Below, one piece after another: positions 17,301 to 25,687 of a stretch of DNA of 64,000 bases. The stretch covers positions 62,001 through 126,000 of the forward strand of contig NZ_JAFBEE010000004.1 in NCBI RefSeq assembly GCF_016908555.1. Reading direction: 5' to 3'. The stretch comes from Alkaliphilus hydrothermalis. GTDB lineage: Bacteria; Bacillota; Clostridia; Peptostreptococcales; Natronincolaceae. Position 1 is the stretch's first letter. Every line of letters begins with the position of its first letter. Below the pieces are notes generated by a model, which saw nothing but the letters and a program-made list of their open reading frames with translations, was not told the origin of the DNA and made no database searches. The position numbers and the translations under genes are program-made.

Positions 17301-18152
17301 ATGATACAAATAATTACAGATAGTACCTGCGATCTTACCCAAACTATACTGGATCACAACAATATTTCAGTGGTTCCAATGTACGTCAAGTTCCAAGGGA
17401 ATGTATATAAAGATGGCATTAATATTACACCAGAGGTTATCTATCAATGGGTTAAGTCCACAGGAGAGATTCCCGTGACAGCTGCTCCAAGCTCCAACGA
17501 CTACTATGAAACCTTCAAAAAGCATTTGGAGGAAGGTAAGGAGATCATTTATATTGGTACATCTTCTAAATTGGCATCTGCGATTCAAAATGCAAAAATA
17601 GCTGCCAATGAATTCCATGACCATAGGATAAAAGTAATTGACTCTCTAAATATCTCTAGTGGTCTTGGAATATTGGCATTACAAGCTGTTGAATTTGTTG
17701 CTTTAGGTATGGACTACCAAGAGGTAGCTACTAAAATCTTAGAATTAGTTCCAAAAATTAGAACTTCTTTTATTGTGGATTCCTTTGAATACCTTCGAAA
17801 AGGGGGACGCTGTTCCTCAATAGAAAACATCATGGGAAATATGCTGGGGATTAAACCTATCCTTCAGGTGACAGAGGGTAAGTTAGTTTTAGGGGATAAA
17901 AGTATGGGAAAACGTGAAAAAGTGATCTCTTCCCTACTAAATCAAGTATTAGATGAAGCAGATTCCATCATTAGTAACCAGATTATGATCATCAACTCCA
18001 TGGCACAGGAGGAAGCCCTTTATCTCAAAGAAGAACTCAGCAGGGTATTTACAGATAAAGAAATCATCATTGCTTCAGCTGGTTGTGTTATTTCTAGCCA
18101 TTGTGGTCCAAATACTTTAGGAGTTAATTATATTTCAGAGGGTGCAAATTAG
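17301..18152 (+). CDS. DegV-family fatty-acid-binding protein
   Basis: A 283-residue DegV (EDD-fold) protein. Family members bind fatty acids, and in some Firmicutes act as FakB subunits delivering fatty acids to the FakA kinase; no fakA lies in this window. The N-terminus IQIITDSTCDLTQTILDHNN, the ligand loop IYIGTSSKLASAIQNAKIAA and the later VIDSLNISSGLG with FIVDSFEYLRKGGRCSS are diagnostic. The TTG at 17286 overlaps the GGGGG ribosome site; ATG at 17301 (MIQIITDST) is the sensible start. It is monocistronic and followed by a terminator. Confidence 0.92.
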   Translation: MIQIITDSTCDLTQTILDHNNISVVPMYVKFQGNVYKDGINITPEVIYQWVKSTGEIPVTAAPSSNDYYETFKKHLEEGKEIIYIGTSSKLASAIQNAKIAANEFHDHRIKVIDSLNISSGLGILALQAVEFVALGMDYQEVATKILELVPKIRTSFIVDSFEYLRKGGRCSSIENIMGNMLGIKPILQVTEGKLVLGDKSMGKREKVISSLLNQVLDEADSIISNQIMIINSMAQEEALYLKEELSRVFTDKEIIIASAGCVISSHCGPNTLGVNYISEGAN

Positions 18153-18277
18153 TAAAGAGTAAGGAATAGAATCTATAGTCAATAAGAAGACAATTGTATA
18201 AAATAAGAACAAAGTCTTTCTCCTGAAGACTTAAATGATGACTTATGTTGAAACCCATTTACGAAAAAGTTCGTTAT

Positions 18278-18314
18278 AAAAAACTGCTTTGATTTTATTC
18301 AAGGCAGTTTTTTT
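18278..18314 (+). terminator. Intrinsic terminator downstream of degV
   Basis: AAAAAACTGC pairs with GCAGTTTTTT around a 16-nt loop, ending in a seven-T run on the plus strand. It lies about 125 nt past the degV stop and also 38 nt past the DUF362 stop on the other strand. Confidence 0.75.
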
Positions 18315-18351
18315 ATTGTCTTATTCTTTACCGTTATATCTTTACATTCAT

Positions 18352-19284
18352 TTATCTATTCCCATGCAAATCCTTTATCTGATTATTCTTATCCAATACA
18401 ACCTCTTGCCCATAGGCTGCTACAGAGAAAATCTTCTCTGCATCCTCTAGGGTTACTCCCTTCATAGTCATATTTCTTGGGTCTGCTTCCCCCACACCAT
18501 CCCGATACAAGGTATAAAGGTACTGTACTGCTTGAGGTAGAAAACCAAGGAGTCTTCCCCCTACTGCATCAGCCGCTAAAGAGTCTGTAGAGACAATTAC
18601 CAGTCCCTCTGTATTGACTGCTTTTCCCCCCGATGGCCCTGTTCCAATCATGGCTTTATCAACACTGATGATGGATATATCAATGGGTAGTTTCTTTGTC
18701 ATGGCGACTATAAATCCATGTAGATCCTCGTGAATGCCTAACTTTTTCTTTGGGAAACCATGAACCTCAGCTGGTGGCCATCCAAGAGCAATGTTTTTAA
18801 TAGAAGCACTCATGGTGGCTTCCTCGTGATATTTCAACTGGGTAAAACTGATCAAAACATCAGTTTCATTGATTAATTGATTAATTTCTGTCTCTTTGAT
18901 GATTTCATGACCTAAAGGTAGCTTCACATAGGGGCCATAGTTTAAATCAATGAACTCTACATTTTCCTCGGCAATCACCCGATCATAGCCGATACTGTGG
19001 AACACCTTTTTTGTATCGTCTCCACCAGACCCAGTGGCAACAACTATTCTTTTAGGGTTTTTTGTCTTTACATATTGTATGAGTTCTCTTAAAGTCTCTG
19101 GTCCTACCACTGTGGCAGTATTTGGAGGCTGAGCCTTTACCCAATTGGGGGTAATGACAACACAGTCATCAGCCTTAATAATTTGATCTATCGGTAGAAG
19201 GTCTAGTGCTTCTACAATGGATTGCTCCTCCGCTCGATTTCGGGCGATGGCAACAATCGGCTCCCTTACTCTTTTTGTTTTCAT
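18352..19284 (-). CDS. DUF362 domain protein
   Basis: A 310-residue protein of the DUF362 family. Some family members carry ferredoxin clusters, but this one has no Cys-rich motif and no assigned activity. Family-like features are VVITPNWVKAQPPNTATVVG, VVATGSGGDDTKKVF, LISFTQLKYHEEATMSASIK followed by NIALGW, and SVDKAMIGTGPSGGKAVNTE followed by a segment ending DSLAADAVGGRLLG. It follows the HAD gene by about 100 bp on the same strand and may be cotranscribed. Its ribosome site GGGAGG lies inside the 3' arm of a strong hairpin (see 19289-19343), suggesting translational or termination control. Confidence 0.85.
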   Translation of the reverse strand: MKTKRVREPIVAIARNRAEEQSIVEALDLLPIDQIIKADDCVVITPNWVKAQPPNTATVVGPETLRELIQYVKTKNPKRIVVATGSGGDDTKKVFHSIGYDRVIAEENVEFIDLNYGPYVKLPLGHEIIKETEINQLINETDVLISFTQLKYHEEATMSASIKNIALGWPPAEVHGFPKKKLGIHEDLHGFIVAMTKKLPIDISIISVDKAMIGTGPSGGKAVNTEGLVIVSTDSLAADAVGGRLLGFLPQAVQYLYTLYRDGVGEADPRNMTMKGVTLEDAEKIFSVAAYGQEVVLDKNNQIKDLHGNR

Positions 19285-19288
19285 GAAA

Positions 19289-19343
19289 AATCCTCCCTTA
19301 AAAATGAAATAGTACTATTCTATTTCTTTCCATTGGGAGGATT
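19289..19343 (-). promoter_or_regulatory. Hairpin that buries the DUF362 ribosome binding site
   Basis: On the minus strand AATCCTCCC (19343-19335) pairs perfectly over 9 bp with GGGAGGATT (19297-19289), which is the Shine-Dalgarno of the ATG at 19284. Inside it GAAATAG pairs with CTATTTC (7 bp). A symmetrical internal loop of 8+8 nt separates the stems. TTTTTC follows, so it could also act as the terminator of the upstream HAD gene. Confidence 0.6.
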
Positions 19344-19388
19344 CCATATACATTATTTTAAACTCATTAAACAGCCCATAGAAAATCT

Positions 19389-20213
19389 TTACCAAACGTA
19401 CTTCTTAATTCCTTCTGCCACCCCATTTTCATCATTGCTGGTGGTGACATAGGTGGCAATTTCTTTTATAGCATCATCACTATTTCCCATCGCCACAAAG
19501 GCTCCAGAATAATCCTTCATGGATAAGTCGTTATAGTTATCTCCAAAGGCGATAATATCATCCTTTTCTATTCCTAATATTTCTCCAAGTTGCTTGATGG
19601 CTTTTCCCTTTGACACCCCTTGATTCATTACTTCTAGGTTGTTGTGCCAAGACTTATCAACTTCGATTGTTGGGATATTCTCCAGTACTTTTCTGATTTT
19701 CACCAATCTTTCAGGACGATGATCCACCAATACAAACTTTAATATTTCTACATCATTACCCGCAACATAAGCAAGGGCATTTTCCAATTCTTGAAACTGA
19801 ATGTTTTCACTACCTTTTTTCCGACGACCTCCCCAATAATGCTCCAATAAATAGTCTACCCGTTCTTTTTCCACATATAGATTCTCTTGATCGTAAAAAT
19901 GGAAGTATACATCATGTTCTTGACAAATCTCAATCACTTTGAGGGCATCCTCTTTTTTCACTTCATTTTGATAGATTACTTCATTGGTAATATGATTACG
20001 AATCAAAGCCCCATTACAGGCAATGATGGGGGCCTCTATCCCCAGTAGCTCTGCGTATGCCCTAGCCGATGTAAAGATCCTCCCAGTGGCTATGGCAACG
20101 ATAATTCCTCTCTTAACGCTCTCCTTTAACACATCCTCCGCCACATTGCAGACTTGACTTTGACTATTCAATAGTGTTCCATCCATATCTAACACAACCA
20201 TTTTATAATTCAT
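19389..20213 (-). CDS. Cof-type HAD-superfamily phosphatase
   Basis: A 274-residue cytoplasmic phosphatase of the Cof/YidA-type HAD IIB group, usually acting on sugar phosphates or flavin phosphates. Motif I is VVLDMDGTLLNSQ with the nucleophile Asp; motif II is VAIATGR; motif III/IV is GVSKGKAIKQLGEILGI then IAFGDNYNDLSMKDYSG with the acidic pair. A C2-type cap lies between. An in-frame extension back to 20288 is discounted because ATG at 20213 has GAGGAGG upstream. It is divergent from the perR-like gene. Confidence 0.9.
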   Translation of the reverse strand: MNYKMVVLDMDGTLLNSQSQVCNVAEDVLKESVKRGIIVAIATGRIFTSARAYAELLGIEAPIIACNGALIRNHITNEVIYQNEVKKEDALKVIEICQEHDVYFHFYDQENLYVEKERVDYLLEHYWGGRRKKGSENIQFQELENALAYVAGNDVEILKFVLVDHRPERLVKIRKVLENIPTIEVDKSWHNNLEVMNQGVSKGKAIKQLGEILGIEKDDIIAFGDNYNDLSMKDYSGAFVAMGNSDDAIKEIATYVTTSNDENGVAEGIKKYVW

Positions 20214-20270
20214 TTTATTCCTCCTCAATTTTTCCAAACTAATTTTGTCAAATTTTTGCCCAAGCAAGGA

Positions 20271-20299
20271 TTGACAATTAATTAACATTATTCTATAAT
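20271..20299 (+). promoter_or_regulatory. Consensus promoter of the perR-like gene
   Basis: TTGACA (20271-20276), 17 bp spacer, TATAAT (20294-20299), perfect in both hexamers. Confidence 0.88.
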
Positions 20300-20300
20300 G
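20286..20300 (+). promoter_or_regulatory. PerR/Fur-type operator overlapping the -10 box
   Basis: The 15-bp sequence CATTATTCTATAATG is a 7-1-7 inverted repeat (6 of 7 positions symmetrical). It resembles the PerR box consensus and covers the -10 hexamer of the perR-like gene, which points to autorepression. Confidence 0.68.
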
Positions 20301-20347
20301 AAAAAAGATAGCTAATAATAATCTTTATTTTTTAGGTGGTGAACATA

Positions 20348-20767
20348 ATGGAAACCTTAGTAAAAGTATTGAAGGAAGGTAGTTGCAAAATTACCCCCCA
20401 AAGAATCGCTGTATACAATGCATTAAAGGACAATTTAAACCACCCTAATGCAGAGGCAATTTATAACCAACTTGCTCCTACTTACCCTACCATCAGTTTG
20501 GCAACAGTGTATAAATCATTAGATTTATTTGCTGAGTTAGGTCTCATTCAAATTATTAATATTGGCGAAAATAGCTTTAGATATGATTGTAAACCAACAA
20601 GTCATCCCCATGTAATCTGTACAAAGTGTCATAAAGTAGAAGACTTGGAAGGAGATTTTTTTAGTGGATTATCCAGCATCGTAGAAGAAAAGAAAAATTA
20701 TCAAATTCAACGGCAACAATTAAGCTTTTTTGGAATTTGCCCTGAATGCAGCAATAGCAATAATTAA
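20348..20767 (+). CDS. perR: Fur-family regulator, PerR-like
   Basis: A 139-residue metal-dependent repressor, most like PerR, the peroxide sensor of Firmicutes. The N-terminal winged helix has CKITPQRIAVYNAL and TISLATVYKSLDLFAELGLI, the DNA recognition region. The C-terminal domain has the metal ligands PTSHPHVICTKCHKVEDLEG and a second Cys pair GICPECS, forming the four-Cys zinc site. Upstream GTG codons at 20336 and 20339 overlap the AGGTGG ribosome site, so ATG at 20348 is preferred. It is preceded by a consensus promoter carrying a PerR-like palindrome. Confidence 0.9.
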   Translation: METLVKVLKEGSCKITPQRIAVYNALKDNLNHPNAEAIYNQLAPTYPTISLATVYKSLDLFAELGLIQIINIGENSFRYDCKPTSHPHVICTKCHKVEDLEGDFFSGLSSIVEEKKNYQIQRQQLSFFGICPECSNSNN

Positions 20768-20790
20768 TACTTATATTTCGACTTATATTT

Positions 20791-20820
20791 CAACCACTTG
20801 CCTCAGCAAGTGGTTGCTTT
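20791..20820. terminator. Terminator between perR-like gene and cobD
   Basis: CAACCACTTGC pairs with GCAAGTGGTTG around a 4-nt loop; the following T tract is short (CTTTATTA). It probably serves the perR-like gene and perhaps the convergent cobD end. Confidence 0.65.
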
Positions 20821-20864
20821 ATTATAAGCCCTGTTTTTAATATCAGTCCTGTTTTGCAAAAATC

Positions 20865-21938
20865 CTATATTCTCTTTAAGACCTCCAATAGCCTATCGTT
20901 ATCTTGTTTTCCTTTTATGGCAATCCTAATAAACCGATCTGATAATCCTTTAAAATTACTACAATCCCGTACCAAGATTTTTTCCACCAACAATCTTTCC
21001 TTTAGACCCTTCACATCTAATTGTGATGGAAGCAGTTTTAGTAATATATAATTTACTGAAGGGGGGTAAACCTTAAATAAAGCTAGCTTTTTTAGTTCCT
21101 CCACAAACCTTGGCGTCTCCTCCTTCAGCCATAGATGGGTCTTCTTTTCATACTCCCCATCCTCCAATAGTACTCTACCAAAATAACTGCCAAATGTATT
21201 TACTTGCCAAGGTATCCCGTGTTCCCTTAATTGTCCTTTAATCTCTGGATGACTACATACCCCAAAACCCAGTCGAAGCCCTGGTATCCCATAAAATTTG
21301 GTAAAAGAACGGGTGATCAATAGATTGTCATAAGTCTCCACTTGAGAAAGTAGTGAGTATTCTTCTGCTCCTTCAACAAAATCCATGAAGGCCTCATCAA
21401 TCATTAAGAATACATTATTTTCTCGACACTTTTTTAACAGATTCTCTAGAAGGCTCTTATTTGTCAATGTACCCGTAGGATTATTAGGATTACATAAAAC
21501 CACTAAATCTAAATCCCTATGTATTCTTTCCATAATTTCTTCTGCATTTAATTGAAAATCTTCTTCTTCCTTTAAAAAGAATTCCTCCACCTGACCACCA
21601 GTTGCCCTAATGGCCCTCTCATATTCCCCAAAGGTTGGGTACACCACTAAACTCTTCTTAGGATTAATGGCTTTAATAAAATCAAAAATGACCTGTACAC
21701 CGCCATTCCCCACAAAGATATTTTCCACTGACAGATTGTATTTTTCCCCAATGTCATTTTTTAAATCAAAATAATTGATATCTGGATAATTTATTAAATC
21801 ATCAAAGGCATCCATCATCATCTTTTTATAGAGTTTTGGAACACCTAAAGGATTTATATTGGCACTAAAGTCCAACAAACACCTCCTGTCAAAGCCATAC
21901 TTCTGTTCTATCTCAAAGACATTTCCCCCATGCTTCAT
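20865..21938 (-). CDS. cobD: L-threonine-O-3-phosphate decarboxylase
   Basis: PLP enzyme making (R)-1-aminopropan-2-ol phosphate for the cobalamin lower-loop linker. It has 357 residues of aminotransferase class I/II fold. FDRRCLLDFSANINPLGVPK at the N-terminus is typical of CobD. VLCNPNNPTGTLTNKSLLEN binds the cofactor ring, and the PLP lysine lies in RSFTKFYGIPGLRLGFGVCS. It is the last gene of the B12 operon, one base after cbiB, whose product uses its product. Relation to histidinol-phosphate aminotransferase is close, but the operon decides. Confidence 0.93.
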   Translation of the reverse strand: MKHGGNVFEIEQKYGFDRRCLLDFSANINPLGVPKLYKKMMMDAFDDLINYPDINYFDLKNDIGEKYNLSVENIFVGNGGVQVIFDFIKAINPKKSLVVYPTFGEYERAIRATGGQVEEFFLKEEEDFQLNAEEIMERIHRDLDLVVLCNPNNPTGTLTNKSLLENLLKKCRENNVFLMIDEAFMDFVEGAEEYSLLSQVETYDNLLITRSFTKFYGIPGLRLGFGVCSHPEIKGQLREHGIPWQVNTFGSYFGRVLLEDGEYEKKTHLWLKEETPRFVEELKKLALFKVYPPSVNYILLKLLPSQLDVKGLKERLLVEKILVRDCSNFKGLSDRFIRIAIKGKQDNDRLLEVLKRI

Positions 21939-21939
21939 A

Positions 21940-22887
21940 CTACAACACCTCCAAAGTTTGTCCCAATAGCAGGAAAGTAATTACACCAACGGCCGATGAC
22001 ATATACATCAATTGATAGGTTTCTGTAAGATGTTTTTGTTGTAATGACTGAATTGCATCACCAATGATGGGTTTATGAAGGATTTTTCCGAAATACTGAT
22101 TATCTCCCCCCAATTGGATTCCCAATGCTCCTGCAACTGCAGCCTCGGGATAACCTGAATTGGGGCTATTGTGGTTTCTTCCATCCCTTAAAGCAATTTT
22201 TAAAGAATGACTACCCATTTTCCCCAATAGATAGCTACTGAGGACGATAAAAACCGCCGTTAGACGGGCTGGAATATAGTTAGCTATATCATCTAACCTT
22301 GCCGATGCCCTACCAAAATACAGGTATTTATCGTTCTTATATCCCACCATAGAGTCTAGGGTATTGATGGCCTTGTATGCCATGGCTAAAGGCGCGCCCC
22401 CTAAAAATAGATAAAATAAAGGAGCGATGATTCCGTCGGATATGTTTTCCGCCACTGTTTCCACTGTTCCTCGAATGATTTCCTCCTCCTGTAGATGGGA
22501 GGTGTCTCTACTAACAATGTAGGAAAGATATTTTCTAGCCTCTGGTAAGTCGTTATTCCTTAATGGAATTAAAACCTTTTCACTTTCTTTATGTAGGCTC
22601 TTAGTGGCTAATATGGTATAAGCAAGAATAATTGAGATAATCATTCCTGCCCCAGGATGTAGCAGAGTAGCCAATCGAATAATACTAAAGGTAATGAAGC
22701 AGGTAATCGATACCACTAGAAGTGTCAGTAGCCCCCCCTTCAGAAGGAGCTTCTTAGGCTGGTCATCGGTGTATAGAAGTTTTTCTAATCTATTTATTAA
22801 TCCACCAATAAACCGCACTGGGTGGGGAAACCCCTGAGGGTCCCCCAATATTAAATCAAGGATATATCCACCAACTAGTACCATCAT
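21940..22887 (-). CDS. cbiB: Adenosylcobinamide-phosphate synthase
   Basis: Membrane enzyme attaching aminopropanol phosphate to adenosylcobyric acid. It has 315 residues. The N-terminus LDLILGDPQGFPHPVRFIGG is the family hallmark, followed by several membrane segments, then TVAENISDGIIAPLFYLFLG, INTLDSMVGYKNDKYLYFG and the C-terminal NHNSPNSGYPEAAVAGALGI. It overlaps cbiP by 4 bp (ATGA) and lies one base from cobD. Confidence 0.95.
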   Translation of the reverse strand: MMVLVGGYILDLILGDPQGFPHPVRFIGGLINRLEKLLYTDDQPKKLLLKGGLLTLLVVSITCFITFSIIRLATLLHPGAGMIISIILAYTILATKSLHKESEKVLIPLRNNDLPEARKYLSYIVSRDTSHLQEEEIIRGTVETVAENISDGIIAPLFYLFLGGAPLAMAYKAINTLDSMVGYKNDKYLYFGRASARLDDIANYIPARLTAVFIVLSSYLLGKMGSHSLKIALRDGRNHNSPNSGYPEAAVAGALGIQLGGDNQYFGKILHKPIIGDAIQSLQQKHLTETYQLMYMSSAVGVITFLLLGQTLEVL

Positions 22888-24413
22888 TCTTGACCACCTA
22901 ATATACGATAGATTTTTTCCATATCTACATTTTCTCGGAAGATCTTAGCCAATTTGTCGTATTCCTTATTTTTATACTCTTCTAAAGTCATCTGATTTTC
23001 TCCTAATGGATCTAACCCCTTCTTTTCCATAAAATAGTTAATAAGACTACTTGTAAAATTCAACTGATCAAAGACCCCATGTAGGTAGGTCCCCATCACT
23101 TGAAGATTTCCATTTACAGCACCATCTCCATAGCTGACTTCCTCCCCTAGCTTGTTGGTGATGGTCATTAAAGGCTTTGCCAATTCTCCTAAAGTCGTCC
23201 TTCCCATATGTATTTCATATCCCTTTATGCTAAAATCCTTTCCACTCTTGAGAAAGGGGAGGTCTTCCCTTTGGATGACGGCCTCCACCTGTGTTGTTAC
23301 CTTTTCACCCTCAAACACCGTCTCAACATCCAATAACCCCAATCCTCTTATTTCTTCTAAGGAGCTTTCCACCCCCTGTGGGTCCATGATTTTCTTCCCT
23401 AATATTTGATAGCCTCCACAAATACCAAAGATTAAAATCCCCTTCTTATTGGCCTGTAAAATCTCTTTTTCTAGGCCACTTTCACGAATATATTTTAAAT
23501 CTGCTATGGTATTTTTGGAGCCTGGGATAATGATCATATCTGGATTTTCAATATGATCCCTTGCCTTTACGTAACGAATCTCCACTTCTGGGAAGGTCTC
23601 TAATATGTGGAAATCTGTAAAGTTGGAGATATGGGGAAGGTGGATAATATCAATATGTATCTTAGCCTCCCCCTTCACTTTTCTATTAAATCTCTCGGTT
23701 ACACTATCTTCATCCTCTATATTGAAATCTCCATAGGGGACTACCCCCAGCACAGGAACTCCTGTTAGATCCTCCAACATCTTTAATCCTGGCTCGAGGA
23801 TTTGCTTGTCTCCTCTAAATTTATTGATGATGATTCCTTTAACCCTTTTACGGTGCTCTCCTAATAGTTGTATCGTCCCATAAAGAGCCGCAAAAACCCC
23901 ACCCCGATCAATGTCTCCAATCAAGATTACCGGCGCGTCTGCAATCTCAGCCATTCCCATGTTCACCACGTCATTTTCCATTAGATTAATTTCAGCAGGA
24001 CTTCCAGCCCCCTCCATCACCACCATATCATAGTCCTTTGACAACTCTTGAAATACTTCCCCCAGCATTTCCTTAAGCTGTGGTTTGAATTTGTGGTAAC
24101 TGGCAGCTGTCATGTTTCCTTGAACTTTTCCTTTAATGATTACTTGAGCTGCAGTATCGGCAGAGGGTTTTAATAGTATTGGATTCATTAATACATGGGG
24201 CTTTACATTAGCCGCCTCTGCCTGCATCACTTGCGCCCGTCCCATTTCCAAACCTTCATCAGTAATAAAGGAGTTTAAAGCCATGTTTTGAGATTTAAAT
24301 GGTACAACCCGATGTCCATCTTGATATAACACTCGACAAAGGGCAGCTGCCAATAAGCTCTTTCCCACTGAGGAAGCCGTCCCCTGCATCATCACTTTTT
24401 TTCCTGCCATCAC
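22884..24413 (-). CDS. cbiP: Adenosylcobyric acid synthase (glutamine-hydrolysing)
   Basis: Amidates four side chains of adenosylcobyrinic acid a,c-diamide with glutamine as donor. It has 509 residues. The N-terminal ATP-dependent synthetase domain has VMMQGTASSVGKSLLAAALC and VVPFKSQNMALNS. The middle contains LIGDIDRGGVFAALYGT. The C-terminal class I glutamine amidotransferase has the nucleophile in GILIFGICGGYQILGKKI and YLHGVFD. Overlaps of 4 bp with btuD upstream and cbiB downstream suggest translational coupling. Confidence 0.96.
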   Translation of the reverse strand: MMAGKKVMMQGTASSVGKSLLAAALCRVLYQDGHRVVPFKSQNMALNSFITDEGLEMGRAQVMQAEAANVKPHVLMNPILLKPSADTAAQVIIKGKVQGNMTAASYHKFKPQLKEMLGEVFQELSKDYDMVVMEGAGSPAEINLMENDVVNMGMAEIADAPVILIGDIDRGGVFAALYGTIQLLGEHRKRVKGIIINKFRGDKQILEPGLKMLEDLTGVPVLGVVPYGDFNIEDEDSVTERFNRKVKGEAKIHIDIIHLPHISNFTDFHILETFPEVEIRYVKARDHIENPDMIIIPGSKNTIADLKYIRESGLEKEILQANKKGILIFGICGGYQILGKKIMDPQGVESSLEEIRGLGLLDVETVFEGEKVTTQVEAVIQREDLPFLKSGKDFSIKGYEIHMGRTTLGELAKPLMTITNKLGEEVSYGDGAVNGNLQVMGTYLHGVFDQLNFTSSLINYFMEKKGLDPLGENQMTLEEYKNKEYDKLAKIFRENVDMEKIYRILGGQE

Positions 24414-25672
24414 TTATATTCCCCCAATTGATTTAGTAATTCTTCCATAGTTGAAATCTCCTGTAGTCCTAGAGATTTTAATTCTTCTATTAATGCATTA
24501 CCTCTCCCCTCTGTAAAATCAGTCCTTTCTCCCCACAGATTTTGCTTGTATAGAAAGACCTTCTTACTCTGCTGTAGTTGATTCTTTACGAGTTGCAGGT
24601 TTTTTATATTTCCCCATCCTATAGGGACACTGGTCATGATACTTAAATTACTTTCATTTGCTAATTTTTCAGCCTTTCCCAATGCCTCTTCACTGATTTC
24701 ACTAAAGGGCTTTTCCTCCGCCATTGGGATGGCGAGAAGCTTTCCTAACTCCCAATCACTATCCCCCACATTCACCACCCCCATAGAGACTTTATATCCT
24801 TCTTCTAGAAGATGTTGCAAGAGTTCTTTACCAGTCCCTCCCCCACAGACAAGGTGGATTTTCTTATTAGTCCTCTTTTCCTTCTTGGCACTTAATGATA
24901 AGGGGATAACTTCAAGGGCGTTGGTATAGATATTTCTTTGAATAATCATCTCCATTTTGTAGGCTCTTTGGAGATTTTCCACCGTCATAACATCCTCCGT
25001 TTTACCCATGGTGATGATTTTACCAACATGTAATAACAATACCTCTTGACTATATCGGGCGGCCAAGTTCATATCATGAAGTACTGCCACAATGGTTACT
25101 TCCTTTTCTTGATTCAGACGTTTCAAAAGTTCCAATACCTCGATTTGATGATGGATATCTAAGGATGAGGTGGGCTCGTCCAATAGGATAATTTTCGGCT
25201 GTTGGGCTAAGGCTCTAGCAATGATTACCCTTTGCCTCTCTCCACCGCTGATTTCATTTACTTTTCTTTCCCTCAGATGCCATGTATTTGTCTGCTCCAT
25301 TGCATCCCTCACGATGGCAAAGTCAGCATCCCCTTCCTTTTGAAAACGTTTTAGGTGAGGATTTCTTCCCATTAATACAATATCAAAAACATCAAAATCA
25401 TAGGCTACGTTGGTATCTTGAGGAACCACAGCCATTTCCTTTGCTAAGTCCTTCATTTTATAACTCGTTAACTGACGGTCATTTATCAAGATAGTCCCTT
25501 CATCAGGGGTAAGATTTGCAGCAATAAGCTTTAGTAAAGTTGATTTACCAGATCCATTGGGTCCTATGATGGTAAGGAAGGAGCCTGATTTTACCTGTAG
25601 ACTAATCTCATCAACAATTGTACTTTCGTCATATTTAAAGGTAATTGCCTTAGTTGATATAGAATTTTTCAT
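24410..25672 (-). CDS. btuD: Cobalamin ABC transporter ATPase with extra C-terminal domain
   Basis: ATP-binding subunit driving corrinoid uptake with BtuC and BtuF. It has 420 residues. Residues 1-255 form a standard FecE/BtuD ATPase: Walker A IIGPNGSGKSTLLKLIAANL, signature NEISGGERQRVIIARALA, Walker B IILLDEPTSSLDIHHQ and the switch His in VAVLHDMNLAARY. Residues about 270-420 are an added alpha/beta domain beginning KIHLVCGGGTGKELLQHLLE, with SMGVVNVGDSDWELGKLLAI. It is not the CbiZ amidohydrolase as far as I can see. It overlaps cbiP by 4 bp. Confidence 0.9.
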   Translation of the reverse strand: MKNSISTKAITFKYDESTIVDEISLQVKSGSFLTIIGPNGSGKSTLLKLIAANLTPDEGTILINDRQLTSYKMKDLAKEMAVVPQDTNVAYDFDVFDIVLMGRNPHLKRFQKEGDADFAIVRDAMEQTNTWHLRERKVNEISGGERQRVIIARALAQQPKIILLDEPTSSLDIHHQIEVLELLKRLNQEKEVTIVAVLHDMNLAARYSQEVLLLHVGKIITMGKTEDVMTVENLQRAYKMEMIIQRNIYTNALEVIPLSLSAKKEKRTNKKIHLVCGGGTGKELLQHLLEEGYKVSMGVVNVGDSDWELGKLLAIPMAEEKPFSEISEEALGKAEKLANESNLSIMTSVPIGWGNIKNLQLVKNQLQQSKKVFLYKQNLWGERTDFTEGRGNALIEELKSLGLQEISTMEELLNQLGEYK

Positions 25673-25687
25673 GACTTCTCCCCTCCA

